Part shown: positions 41,348 to 49,915 of the stretch, piece after piece
Position numbering within the stretch: position 1 is the first letter of the stretch
How the letters are laid out: each line of letters begins with the position of its first letter
Origin: Labilithrix luteola
Lineage (GTDB): Bacteria; Myxococcota_A; Polyangia; Polyangiales; Polyangiaceae
Assembly (NCBI RefSeq): GCF_001263205.1
Contig: NZ_CP012333.1
Coordinates: 4,627,001 to 4,691,000, forward strand
DNA length: 64,000 bases
Direction: 5' to 3'
Notes under the pieces: model-generated
Seen by the model: only the letters and a program-made list of their open reading frames with translations
Database searches by the model: none
Told to the model about the DNA's origin: nothing
Made by a program: the position numbers and the translations under genes

Positions 41348-41938
41348 ATGTCGAACATTCGTGCCCTCCAGCTCGCGAAGCTACCGCCCGGCGCCGTGCC
41401 GGCGTCGGTGACCGCGGCGATGGCTGAACCGAATCCGACCCTCGAGTGCCTCATTCTGCAGCACCACGAGTTCGTCTGGCGGAGCCTTCGCCGGCTCGGG
41501 GTGCCCGACGCTGATCTCGAGGACGCCGTGCAGGAGGTGTACCTCGAGGCCTCGAAGCGGCTCGCCTCCATCACATCGGCACGAGGGTTCCTCTTTCGTG
41601 CGTGCATGTACGTCGCCTCGCACGCGCGTCGATCGATCCAGCGTCGGCGCGAAGTTCACGACGACGAGCTGCTGAAGCGGCAAATCGATCCCGGAAGTAC
41701 GCCCGAGCAGGCGATCGCGCAGTCGGAGGCGCGCCAGGACCTGCAGCGCGTGCTCGAGAAGATCCCGGAAGAGCCGCGCGCGATCTTCATCTTGTTCGAG
41801 CTCGAACGCCTCAACACGGTGCAGATCGCCGAGTTGCTCGAGCTCCCCGTCGGAACCGTCGCGTCGCGTTTGCGTCGTGCACGAGAGCTCTTTCTCCAGG
41901 CTGCCGCTCGAAAGGGTGCGCAGGAAAACCACCGATGA
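41348..41938 (+). CDS. Cassette B: ECF-type RNA polymerase sigma factor
   Basis: 196 residues. Region 2 has H-E-F-V-W-R-S-L-R-R-L-G and D-L-E-D-A-V-Q-E-V-Y-L (about 40-70), and region 4 has R-L-N-T-V-Q-I-A-E-L-L-E-L then G-T-V-A-S-R-L-R-R-A-R. The shape of both regions follows the cassette A sigma factor: W-R-x-L-R-R-L-G and G-T-V-A-S-R-L-R-R-A-R are identical. A GCCGAGG...CCTCGGC inverted repeat lies just ahead of the ATG (41317-41346). Its stop overlaps the putative anti-sigma gene (ATGA). Confidence 0.92.
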   Translation: MSNIRALQLAKLPPGAVPASVTAAMAEPNPTLECLILQHHEFVWRSLRRLGVPDADLEDAVQEVYLEASKRLASITSARGFLFRACMYVASHARRSIQRRREVHDDELLKRQIDPGSTPEQAIAQSEARQDLQRVLEKIPEEPRAIFILFELERLNTVQIAELLELPVGTVASRLRRARELFLQAAARKGAQENHR

Positions 41939-42642
41939 AGGACCCCAGTCCGCTTCTCGATCACGAGCTTCCGGAAGAGATCGCGTCGATGCTGCGCGCT
42001 GCTGACGAAGACGTTCATCCGAACGCCGCCGCGCAGGGCGAACGGCTCTTGGCGCGGTTCGCCGAGACGGCGCCGTCCACCACGCTCACGCTCACGCAGC
42101 GCTTCGGTGCGCTGCGCGCTGCCTTCGTGTTCACCGGGTTGGCGGCCGCCGGTCTGGCTGCGTTCGGATGGCACGCCTCGAGAATCGAATCGCCCTCGCC
42201 GGCACCTGCTGTGGCGCCCATCGTGGCGGCCCCCGCCGTTCCTTCGACGGACAGCGTCTCGGAGCCGGCCTCCGCAGTGCCGTCGATCGATGTCTCGGCG
42301 TTGCCGACGTCGCCTCGAGAGGCCAAACGTGCTCCAGCCCCCGCTCCTGCGAAGGCCGAGCGCTCGAATCCGAGCCTCGACGAAGAGCTCGCACGCATCG
42401 ATCGTGCGCGCGATCAGCTCGCTTCGGGAAAGCCGTCCGAGGCGCTCGCGGAGGTCAAAGCATATCGTCGCGAGTACGCGGTCCAGTCCTTCGCCGACGA
42501 GGCCGACTCGGTCGAAGTCCGCGCGCTGGCTGCCTTGGGACGCACGAGCGAAGCGCGCGTGCTGGCGGAACGCTTTCTGAGCAAGCGACCCGGCTCTCCT
42601 TACGCGGAGCCGGTTCGCGCAGCAGTAGGGATGACGCGATGA
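41935..42642 (+). CDS. Cassette B: putative membrane-bound anti-sigma partner
   Basis: 235 residues. An N-terminal cytoplasmic region (about 1-60, acidic, L-P-E-E-I-A-S-M-L-R-A) is followed by a membrane helix at about 62-79, a Pro/Ala/Ser-rich extracytoplasmic linker and a C-terminal helical domain (L-D-E-E-L-A-R-I-D-R-A-R, A-L-A-A-L-G-R-T-S-E-A-R). It lacks a zinc anti-sigma motif, as does its cassette A counterpart. It overlaps the sigma gene and the next gene by four bases each, so sigma and partner should be made in balance. Anti-sigma function is inferred from position and topology. Confidence 0.72.
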   Translation: MKDPSPLLDHELPEEIASMLRAADEDVHPNAAAQGERLLARFAETAPSTTLTLTQRFGALRAAFVFTGLAAAGLAAFGWHASRIESPSPAPAVAPIVAAPAVPSTDSVSEPASAVPSIDVSALPTSPREAKRAPAPAPAKAERSNPSLDEELARIDRARDQLASGKPSEALAEVKAYRREYAVQSFADEADSVEVRALAALGRTSEARVLAERFLSKRPGSPYAEPVRAAVGMTR

Positions 42643-43865
42643 AGCACCTTCGATTCGGCACGACGCTCTTCTTGTTCGGCGCCGTGCTCGCAGCCGCATG
42701 CTCGAGCAGCGATCGCTCGTTCGTCGTCGGCGGCGGACAGCCCGATGCGACGGCTCCTGGGCCCATTTTCGGTGCGCCTGATGCCTCCGACGCGTCCGAC
42801 GGGGCCACGCCGGCCATTCCGAACGAGACGTTGAACCAGTGCGTGGCGACCGAGTGCGTCTACCCCTTTGCGACCTGCCCCGGGGACGACGGTTCGCTGC
42901 CGAAGTTCCGATGCGGGACGGACCTCGCCAACGACAAGAACAACTGCGGCGAGTGCGGCAACACTTGCGACAACGGCAGGGCCATGACGGTTGCCTGCCA
43001 TCAAGGCAAATGCCGCGGTACGGGCTGCAACGACGGTTATGGCGATTGCAACGGCGTCGTCGACGATGGCTGCGAAGCGTACTTCCGCGAGGATCCCAAG
43101 AACTGCGGCGGCTGCGGAATCGTCTGCCCCGACGGCGTTCGCTGTCTGAACTTCTATTGCGGCGGCTGTCCTCCCGGCAAGGTCACGTGCGGTAACGATG
43201 GCTGCGTCGACATCAATAGCAATGACAAGCATTGCGGCGCGTGCCGATTCGATTGTCTCAAGCATCAGCCCGATGGCGGGGTGAAAGAGCCGCCTAGGAA
43301 CATGTACTACGGGTGCGGGGGCGGGACGTGCGGCGAGCTCAAGTGCATTCAAGACAGCACTCACACATGGGCTGACTGCAATGGCGATCTCGAAGACGGC
43401 TGCGAGGTCGACCTGGCTGCGCCCGATCCCGACAACGGTAGTCCGTTCCTCGATCCGAAGAACTGCGGGGGCTGCGGAAATGTCTGTGCCCCCGGGAAGC
43501 TATGCTTCGCGACGGCCTATGGAAAGCCGCCGGCCTGCAACTGCGATGACGGCTTGACCCGATGCGACACCACGTGCGTCGACCTCGACAACGACCCGTT
43601 CAACTGCGGGGCCTGCGGATACCAGTGCAACGGATCGAATCCGAATACCGGTACCAAGAATGCCTGCGTCAAAGGCCACTGCACCGTCGAATGTGTCGAG
43701 GGACTGTCCGACTGCAACATGAATCCCCTCGATGGATGTGAAGCCAAGACTCTGAGCGATCCGACCAATTGCGGTGGATGCGGAATCAAGTGCGATATCG
43801 GTGCGGGCCAGCCGTGTGTCAACGGACAGTGCCTGACCAAGCCTTGTGAAGGGCCGACGAAATGA
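42639..43865 (+). CDS. Cassette B: cysteine-repeat (NCGxCG) lipoprotein
   Basis: 408 residues. The lipoprotein signal ends LAAAC (Cys21; Ser at +2 favours the outer membrane), followed by a tether (D-A-S-D-A-S-D-G). The rest is built of NCGECGNTC, NCGGCGIVC, HCGACRFDC, NCGGCGNVC, NCGACGYQC and NCGGCGIKC units linked to D-C-N-x-x-x-x-D-G-C-E elements. The many paired cysteines should form disulfides in the oxidising exterior, giving a rigid stalk. ATG 42639 overlaps the upstream gene (ATGA). The paralogue in cassette A is 6469-7635. Confidence 0.86.
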   Translation: MKHLRFGTTLFLFGAVLAAACSSSDRSFVVGGGQPDATAPGPIFGAPDASDASDGATPAIPNETLNQCVATECVYPFATCPGDDGSLPKFRCGTDLANDKNNCGECGNTCDNGRAMTVACHQGKCRGTGCNDGYGDCNGVVDDGCEAYFREDPKNCGGCGIVCPDGVRCLNFYCGGCPPGKVTCGNDGCVDINSNDKHCGACRFDCLKHQPDGGVKEPPRNMYYGCGGGTCGELKCIQDSTHTWADCNGDLEDGCEVDLAAPDPDNGSPFLDPKNCGGCGNVCAPGKLCFATAYGKPPACNCDDGLTRCDTTCVDLDNDPFNCGACGYQCNGSNPNTGTKNACVKGHCTVECVEGLSDCNMNPLDGCEAKTLSDPTNCGGCGIKCDIGAGQPCVNGQCLTKPCEGPTK

Positions 43866-45052
43866 AGTCCACGCGAACGTTGGGGCGCTGGTTTCTCTTC
43901 GTGTGCCCGAGTCTGGGCATCGGGATGGCCTGCGCCACGGCTGATCAGAACGGCGCCGCCGTCGTAGGCGGCGAAGACGCATCGTACGTGATCGAGAACG
44001 ACGCGCAGGCGGACGTGAACGCCGACGCCGAGTGCGATGGCGGCGACGCCTGTGCACCTGTCGCGTGCGAAAGCGAGGACTTCTGCGTCGTGCCGAACGC
44101 CATCACCCCCCAGATCGCCGTCAACGCGATCTCGGGAACGGCGCCGGACGACGTCTGGTTCGCCGGTACGCATGGCACGCTCCTTCACTATGACGGCAAG
44201 GAGCTTCGCGCGATCGATACCAAACTTCCCAACGCGTTGATCGCCGTGTGGGGAGTCGAGCGCAATGCCGCATGGGCAGTGCCGTTGAACGGAGCGCCGC
44301 TCCGTGTGACCTTGAACGCCGCCGGTGAAAGCGAGGTTGCCCCCGTGCCCGGCGACGTTTGGCCAGGCAAGACGGAGAAGATCGGCCGGGCCCGGGCGAT
44401 TGGCGGGAGCAAGGACGCTGTCTGGTTGGTCGGCGATCCGGCCGATTACCCCGACGACTGGATTCTGAACCAGAACATCCGCCAGCTCGTGATCGACGAA
44501 GACGGAGGCACCACGTGGCGGTCGCCACTGACGGGTTGTACGCCGTTCGCGACCTGTGGACCCCGATTGCGTGCGATCTGCAGCTTTGGCGCGACGTCGG
44601 CGTGGGCGATGGGGATCGGCGGTGGATTCCGCCTGGAGCCCAATGCCGACGCGGGCGGCGTCGTGTGGACGCCCTATGACCTTCCGCTGATGACGACGTT
44701 CGAAGGTGTCTGGGGAACGCACGCGGACGACGTCTGGGCGGTCGGCGCGAACGGGGCCATCATCCACTTTGGCGCAGCGGGCGAGCCACGCTGGGAAATC
44801 CAAGCGCCGGTCGTCCCGGTGAACTTGCACGGCATCTGGGGCAGTGCGAAAGGCGACATCTGGGTGGTCGGAGACCGAGGCCAGGTCCTCCACTACGACG
44901 GCACGAACTGGGGTCTCGGGGAATCGGGACTACCGCCGATTCGGCGCGAGGCGGATCTCTACGCTGTCTGGGGTAGCGGACCGGACGACGTGTGGATTGG
45001 TGGAAACGGCGTTCTTTTGCATCGCTCGAAGCAGAACCGGAGGCGGCCATGA
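43862..45052 (+). CDS. Cassette B: WG(T/S)xxDVW-repeat propeller lipoprotein
   Basis: 396 residues. The lipoprotein signal ends GMAC (Cys24). After an Asp/Ala-rich tether and a C-x-x-x-x-C element the protein contains repeats with W-G-T-H-A-D-D-V-W-A-V-G, I-W-G-S-A-K-G-D-I-W-V-V-G and V-W-G-S-G-P-D-D-V-W-I-G-G, each with an H-Y-D-G strand. This is a beta-propeller signature of unknown ligand. It is the intact equivalent of the frameshifted 7706 gene in cassette A and is coupled by ATGA on both sides. Confidence 0.84.
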   Translation: MKSTRTLGRWFLFVCPSLGIGMACATADQNGAAVVGGEDASYVIENDAQADVNADAECDGGDACAPVACESEDFCVVPNAITPQIAVNAISGTAPDDVWFAGTHGTLLHYDGKELRAIDTKLPNALIAVWGVERNAAWAVPLNGAPLRVTLNAAGESEVAPVPGDVWPGKTEKIGRARAIGGSKDAVWLVGDPADYPDDWILNQNIRQLVIDEDGGTTWRSPLTGCTPFATCGPRLRAICSFGATSAWAMGIGGGFRLEPNADAGGVVWTPYDLPLMTTFEGVWGTHADDVWAVGANGAIIHFGAAGEPRWEIQAPVVPVNLHGIWGSAKGDIWVVGDRGQVLHYDGTNWGLGESGLPPIRREADLYAVWGSGPDDVWIGGNGVLLHRSKQNRRRP

Positions 45053-46305
45053 GCCGGCGCGTGAGGATCTTGTCGTCGATGCTCGGCGTGCCCGTCGCCG
45101 TCGTGGCGGTTGCGGTGGGCTGTGCGAGTACCGAAGAGCAACCGATCGAAACGACGCCGAGCCTCGAAGACGGCAGCGTCGTCCCGGCCGTGCCCGAAGA
45201 TGACGCCGCCGTCGTCCCCGAGGACGCCGCCAGTGACGCTCCCGACGTGCTCGAGCCGACGCGCGCGTGCAGTTACGACAACTGGTGTCCGACGCCACTG
45301 CCCAAGTCGACTGCGAGCCCGAAGAAGTACGATCTGCGCGCCGTCTGGGTCGCGCCGAACCACGAGGCCTTTGCCGCCAGCTACGCCGGTGACGTGCTCG
45401 CGTGGGACGGCGTCGCGTGGAAAGAGATCTACACCGATGGGCCACGGTTCCTACGGCTCTGGGGCGCGAGCGAGTCCGAGTTGTGGCTCGTCACCGAGGC
45501 GCAGAGCCTGGTTCATGCCACGAAGAACGCCGCGAGCGTGTGGTCGTTCGTCGAGGTCCCCACTCCGGGGCCGGTGTCGACGGTCTGGGGCGTGAGCGCG
45601 AGCGAGGTTTGGGCCTCGGGGAGCGGGCTCTTCCGCTGGAACGGAGAGGCCGCCGCCGAGCCGTGGACGACGGTGACGCCGCCAACGACGCTCTCCGACG
45701 TCGTCATGGGCGGACGCATCTACTCGCTCTGGGGCTCCGGTCCGAGCGACTTCTGGGGAAGCGGTGCCCAGTGGTCGGCCCCTTGCGAAGACTGCGATGG
45801 GCCGCAGAGGGCGCTGCTGGTGCACTGGGATCCGAACGCGACGGAAGGGGACGACGGCGGCACGAACCCGCGACGCGGCGCCTGGAAGGCGGTTGCCCTC
45901 GATCCCCGAGGCAACCTCGACTTCTATCAAGCCAAGCCCTCCGGCAGCGCAGGTGGTCAGGCGCAGGTCCTCTGTCGCGACCGATACTGCACGCAGACCT
46001 TGCACGGCGTGCCGGCGGACGGCTCTCCCGACGAGCTCACCTTCTCGGTCTTCCCCGTCGTGATGGTGGCCGATCGCTCGGTCAATGCGATCTGGGGAAG
46101 TCGTGCGAACGACGTCTGGCTCGTCGGAAAACAGGGCTCGGTGAGCCACTTCGACGGGACGGCATGGTCGGTCTCTCGGATCACCAACACCGATACTCCG
46201 ATCGGTCGTGCCATGAACGCGATTCACGGCTTGACCGATGGCACGCAGAGCGACGTATGGGTCGTCGGTAACAACATCACGCTGCATCGAACGGTGACGC
46301 CATGA
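45049..46305 (+). CDS. Cassette B: second propeller-type lipoprotein
   Basis: 418 residues from ATG 45049. The lipoprotein signal ends AVGC (Cys25), and the tether is rich in Pro, Glu, Asp. A C-S-Y-D-N-W-C motif is the same signature as in the 8913 gene. Propeller turns follow: V-W-G-V-S-A-S-E-V-W-A-S-G, L-W-G-S-G-P-S-D-F-W-G, I-W-G-S-R-A-N-D-V-W-L-V-G. Two cysteine pairs (C-E-D-C, C-R-D-R-Y-C) may be disulfides. It is coupled to its neighbours by ATGA overlaps. Confidence 0.83.
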   Translation: MSRRVRILSSMLGVPVAVVAVAVGCASTEEQPIETTPSLEDGSVVPAVPEDDAAVVPEDAASDAPDVLEPTRACSYDNWCPTPLPKSTASPKKYDLRAVWVAPNHEAFAASYAGDVLAWDGVAWKEIYTDGPRFLRLWGASESELWLVTEAQSLVHATKNAASVWSFVEVPTPGPVSTVWGVSASEVWASGSGLFRWNGEAAAEPWTTVTPPTTLSDVVMGGRIYSLWGSGPSDFWGSGAQWSAPCEDCDGPQRALLVHWDPNATEGDDGGTNPRRGAWKAVALDPRGNLDFYQAKPSGSAGGQAQVLCRDRYCTQTLHGVPADGSPDELTFSVFPVVMVADRSVNAIWGSRANDVWLVGKQGSVSHFDGTAWSVSRITNTDTPIGRAMNAIHGLTDGTQSDVWVVGNNITLHRTVTP

Positions 46306-47564
46306 GGCGGTCGCGATTCATCCTCCTCGTGTCACCACTCGCTGCGACGCTTGCGACGTTGCCGTTCGCGGGCTGCTCCAGCGAGTCGTTTCTGGAATCG
46401 AACCACGCGGTGGCTCCGGATGCGGAGGTCGCAGACGCCTCCGATGCCGGCAAAGACAGCGAGGTGCCGGACGCTGCGAGCGATGTCGTCGACGCGAGCG
46501 CTCCCTTCGATGCCGCTCCGATCCCGGTCCAGTGCAGCGGCCCCTCCTGCGTGATCGCGCTGCGAGCCGGCTCCGAGCACTACTGCGCGACGATGGGCGA
46601 TCACTCGGTACGGTGCTGGGGTGACACGAACGCGCTCCCGCTGCCTGCCGATGGCGGCGGAGCAGATGCTGCGCCGGGCAAGCCGATTTCGCTACTCGAC
46701 GTCGGCTCCGTCGTCGACCTCGCTGCGGCGGGCAGTGGAACGTGCGTGGTCTCTAGCGACGGCGCCGTCTGGTGCTGGAGTGACTGGCAGCGCACGCCCG
46801 CGACCGTGCCCGACATCCCGGTGGCTCGCCGCGTGTTCGTCGGCCCCGACGGAGTCACGCGCTGCATCTTCGACGCTTCCTCCGAGCTCGTCTGCTGGGG
46901 TGAGTCCTGGTCGCTCGGACCGGGGCTCCGCCAGCTGACGTGGGACGATGGAGCCAAACCGGTCGGCGTTCGCTTCGGAATGGACGTCGGCCTCGTCACC
47001 CTCAGCGATGGCAGGCTGTTCAGCTGGGGATACGGACCTCAGCTCGTGCACCAATTCGCGGGCGGCGGCCCGAGCCAAATCTTCGGCGTGAGCGACGCCG
47101 AGGTTCTTGCCGTCGGAAGCGGTCATGCCTGCGCGCGCACGAAGGCCGGAGAGCTCTCTTGCTGGGGCCGAGGCGCCAACGGCCAGCTCGGAAGCGGGCT
47201 ATGGCGCGACGAGGTCACGCCCACCCCCGTTGCGTTGCCGGCGTCGATCGCCGTGGTCGATGTCTCCACCGCCGATGTGCATACGTGCGCGCGGACCACG
47301 ACGAGCGACGTGTACTGTTGGGGTGGCCTCAATGCGCGTGGCGAGCTCGGACTCGCCGCCAAACAAGGCGTTTACGTGCCCACGCGCGTCACGCTCCCCG
47401 AAGGCCCGCCCGTCGCCGACGTCGTCGTCGGCAATACTTCGTCGTGTGCCCTACGCAGCGATGGCAGCGTGCTGTGCTGGGGCGACAACACCCGTGGCCA
47501 GCTCGGACGTGGGAGTCGTGACGAGCGACGCCACCCCGAGCCGCAGGTCGTCGTCTTTCCGTGA
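46302..47564 (+). CDS. Cassette B: RCC1-repeat lipoprotein
   Basis: 420 residues. The lipoprotein signal ends FAGC (Cys25), with a D-A-x-D-A-S-D-A tether. Blades follow with the RCC1 marks C-W-G-D-T-N, C-W-S-D-W, C-W-G-E-S, S-W-G-Y-G, C-W-G-R-G-A-N-G-Q-L-G, C-W-G-G-L-N-A-R-G-E-L-G and C-W-G-D-N-T-R-G-Q-L-G. This gives about seven blades. The product is expected at the outer face of the outer membrane, as a binding surface. Its GTGA overlap couples it to the IgGFc-type gene. The paralogue is 10264-11649. Confidence 0.88.
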   Translation: MRRSRFILLVSPLAATLATLPFAGCSSESFLESNHAVAPDAEVADASDAGKDSEVPDAASDVVDASAPFDAAPIPVQCSGPSCVIALRAGSEHYCATMGDHSVRCWGDTNALPLPADGGGADAAPGKPISLLDVGSVVDLAAAGSGTCVVSSDGAVWCWSDWQRTPATVPDIPVARRVFVGPDGVTRCIFDASSELVCWGESWSLGPGLRQLTWDDGAKPVGVRFGMDVGLVTLSDGRLFSWGYGPQLVHQFAGGGPSQIFGVSDAEVLAVGSGHACARTKAGELSCWGRGANGQLGSGLWRDEVTPTPVALPASIAVVDVSTADVHTCARTTTSDVYCWGGLNARGELGLAAKQGVYVPTRVTLPEGPPVADVVVGNTSSCALRSDGSVLCWGDNTRGQLGRGSRDERRHPEPQVVVFP

Positions 47565-49375
47565 AGGGAATCGAGATGTGGTCATTCCGCCTCGCGGTTG
47601 CGAGTGTTCCTCTGGTTGTCTGGCTGGCCGCGTGCAGCGCGAAGACGCGAGACTTCGAGCCCGGGCCCGGTGTCCTGGTGGACGACGCGGCGGCGCCGGA
47701 GCCCGCGGCATGCGAAGGGCGCCGTTGCTCACGCGACCTGCATAGCGTGCTCGACAATTGCACCGGCGAGGTGATCGAAACGTGCTCGTCGGACAACGGT
47801 TGTGCGAAGGGCGCATGCGTACCCGCCTGTGACAGCGCGGCCGCCGCGGAGGGCTCGATCGGCTGCTCGTTTGCCGCCGTACCGCCCGACGTTCCCGCGG
47901 ACAAAGCCGCCGGCTGTTTTGCAGCGATCGTATCCAACACGTGGACCACGCCGGTGCACGTGACCGCCGAGCTCGCCGGTGCGCCGCTCGACGTGTCGAA
48001 GAGCGTGTACAGGGTCACCACCGGTCCGGATGGCGCGCCCGTGTACGAATCGCTGGACGGAGTGATTCCGGTCGGAGAAGCCGGCATCGTGTTCCTCGCG
48101 CAAGGTCCCGACCCGACGGCCACCGCCACGCCGTGTCCTCCCGGCGTGAAGGAGGCCTACTACGGCGTGATCGTGAACGGGCACCGGACGAGCATCTACG
48201 ACACGTTCAAGCTCTCCACCGATCGTCCCGTGGCGGCTTACTCGATCTTCCCGTACGGCGGCGCGCCGAGCTACATGCCCACGGCCACGTTGCTCTTGCC
48301 GACGACGTCTTGGGGCACCAATTACTTGCTCGTCGACGGGTGGAACAACAAGGGAGTCGACGATACGTCCTTCGTCCAGATCGTCGCGAGAGAAGACGAT
48401 ACCGAGGTCTTCGTTCGTCCACTGGTGGACGTCGTCGCGAACTCGGCGACGTCGCCGGTCCAGTTCACGCCCGCGGGCGAGGTGAGTCGGACGCTGCTTC
48501 AGCGCGGACAGGTCCTCGAGATCTCGCAGCGACAGAGCCTGGTCGGCAGCGCGCTCGAAGCGAGTCACCCCGTGGCGGTGTTCGGTGGCAATCCGTGCAC
48601 GTACCTTCCCGCGCAGTGGGCTGCCTGCGACGCCCTTCAACAGCAGATCCCGCCGCTGAACCAGTGGAGCTCACGGTACTCGGCGGTGCCCTACCGCACA
48701 CGACGCACGGCTCTCGACGGCCAGGAAATCAGCGAGAACGTCCACTACCGCCTCGTCAGCGCGCAGGACGGAACGACGCTGCACTACGAGCCGACACGCC
48801 CCCTCGGCGCCCCGCTGACGATGCAAGCCGGCGAGACCGCCACGTTCCGCGCGGACTATCCGTTCATCGTGCGCAGCCAGGACAACGATCATCCGGTCTA
48901 CGCCGCCGTGTACATGAGCGGGACGGTCAATCCGAGTCCCTACGGTGGCGGCGAACCCAGCTACAACGTCAACGGTCAAGGCGACCCTGACTTCGTGAAC
49001 CTGATCCCCGACGAGCAGTTCCTGGATCACTACGTCTTCTTCATCGACCACACCTACGCCAACAGCACGTTGACATTGGTTCGTCGCAACGACGGACAAG
49101 GCTTCCAGGACGTCAACGTGGACTGCATCGGAACCGTGGGTGACTGGCGCGCGCTCGGCACCGACGGCAAAATCGAATACACCTGGTTGGTGCTCACCAA
49201 AGACGGCAAGGGCACCACCGTCGCCGGCAACACCTGCAAGTACGGCCGCCACGAAGCCTCGAGCCCCGGCGCCTTCGAACTCTACGTCTGGGGCACCGAC
49301 AAGTTCGCCAGCTACGGCTACCCCGCCGGCGCCGGCAGCCGCCCCGCCTCGAAGGTGCGCGTCGAAGTCAACTGA
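47561..49375 (+). CDS. Cassette B: IgGFc-binding-domain lipoprotein
   Basis: 604 residues from GTG 47561 (GTGA overlap); an in-frame ATG five codons in is possible. The lipoprotein signal ends WLAAC (Cys25). The Cys-rich module C-x-x-x-x-C-S-R-D-L-H-S-V-L-D-N-C-T-G matches C-S-L-D-H-R-S-V-L-D-T-C-T-G of the cassette A protein. The IgGFc-type body carries P-T-A-T-L-L-L-P-T-T-S-W-G-T-N-Y and D-N-D-H-P-V-Y-A-A-V-Y-M-S-G. As in A it is the largest product of the cassette, but here it is the last gene. It is probably a surface adhesin; the ligand is unknown. Confidence 0.86.
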   Translation: MKGIEMWSFRLAVASVPLVVWLAACSAKTRDFEPGPGVLVDDAAAPEPAACEGRRCSRDLHSVLDNCTGEVIETCSSDNGCAKGACVPACDSAAAAEGSIGCSFAAVPPDVPADKAAGCFAAIVSNTWTTPVHVTAELAGAPLDVSKSVYRVTTGPDGAPVYESLDGVIPVGEAGIVFLAQGPDPTATATPCPPGVKEAYYGVIVNGHRTSIYDTFKLSTDRPVAAYSIFPYGGAPSYMPTATLLLPTTSWGTNYLLVDGWNNKGVDDTSFVQIVAREDDTEVFVRPLVDVVANSATSPVQFTPAGEVSRTLLQRGQVLEISQRQSLVGSALEASHPVAVFGGNPCTYLPAQWAACDALQQQIPPLNQWSSRYSAVPYRTRRTALDGQEISENVHYRLVSAQDGTTLHYEPTRPLGAPLTMQAGETATFRADYPFIVRSQDNDHPVYAAVYMSGTVNPSPYGGGEPSYNVNGQGDPDFVNLIPDEQFLDHYVFFIDHTYANSTLTLVRRNDGQGFQDVNVDCIGTVGDWRALGTDGKIEYTWLVLTKDGKGTTVAGNTCKYGRHEASSPGAFELYVWGTDKFASYGYPAGAGSRPASKVRVEVN

Positions 49376-49381
49376 CGGTCG

Positions 49382-49666
49382 CTAGGGGCGTTCGTAGCGA
49401 CGCTCGACGAGGCCCAACGGGATCGAGCTGCGTCCGCCCCTGGACCAATGCATTCGCATCGCTTGGAGAACCTCGTCGCGTGCCGCTTCGTCGAGACCGT
49501 CCGTCGTGACGTCCGACTGCTCCCAGAAGTAGAACCCGAGAAAGACGGCGAGGTGGTTCGCGGCCACTTCGCACGAGAAGTCGAACGCGCTGTAGGGGAG
49601 CGTTCGGGCGAGGGCAAGAAACAGCTCCTTCGCGCCCTTGCCCGTCAGGCCGAACTCACCGGGCAC
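49382..49666 (-). CDS. Hypothetical protein, possibly with a lost start
   Basis: From GTG 49666 the frame gives 94 residues (E-F-G-L-T-G-K-G-A-K-E-L-F-L-A-L-A-R, A-N-H-L-A-V-F-L-G-F-Y-F-W-E-Q). Protein-like sequence in the same frame continues upstream (L-A-E-F-N-E-H-I-A-G-P-I-E-V-V-G-A-Y-F-G-E-G) to an ATG at 49759. A TAA at 49748-49750, codon 4, separates the two, with no start codon in between. So the original gene was about 125 residues and may now be inactive, or translation starts at the GTG. No family was recognised. It converges with cassette B. Confidence 0.45.
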   Translation of the reverse strand: MPGEFGLTGKGAKELFLALARTLPYSAFDFSCEVAANHLAVFLGFYFWEQSDVTTDGLDEAARDEVLQAMRMHWSRGGRSSIPLGLVERRYERP

Positions 49667-49915
49667 GTGGCCACGGAATCCTTCACCGAAGTAGGCTCCA
49701 ACGACTTCGATCGGACCAGCGATATGCTCGTTGAACTCGGCGAGGTCTTAGAGGATCATGGGCGGGGTCCTGGTGCGGCGGTCGTCATTGTGCGATGACC
49801 CGCGACGGTGACTCAAGGGCAAGCGATGCCGCTGGGGGACAGAGAAATCGTTTCTATCGATATTCTCGCTCCCAAACCGTAGATCTCTCCAGTCGGCGGG
49901 ATTTCGGCAGGCCAA

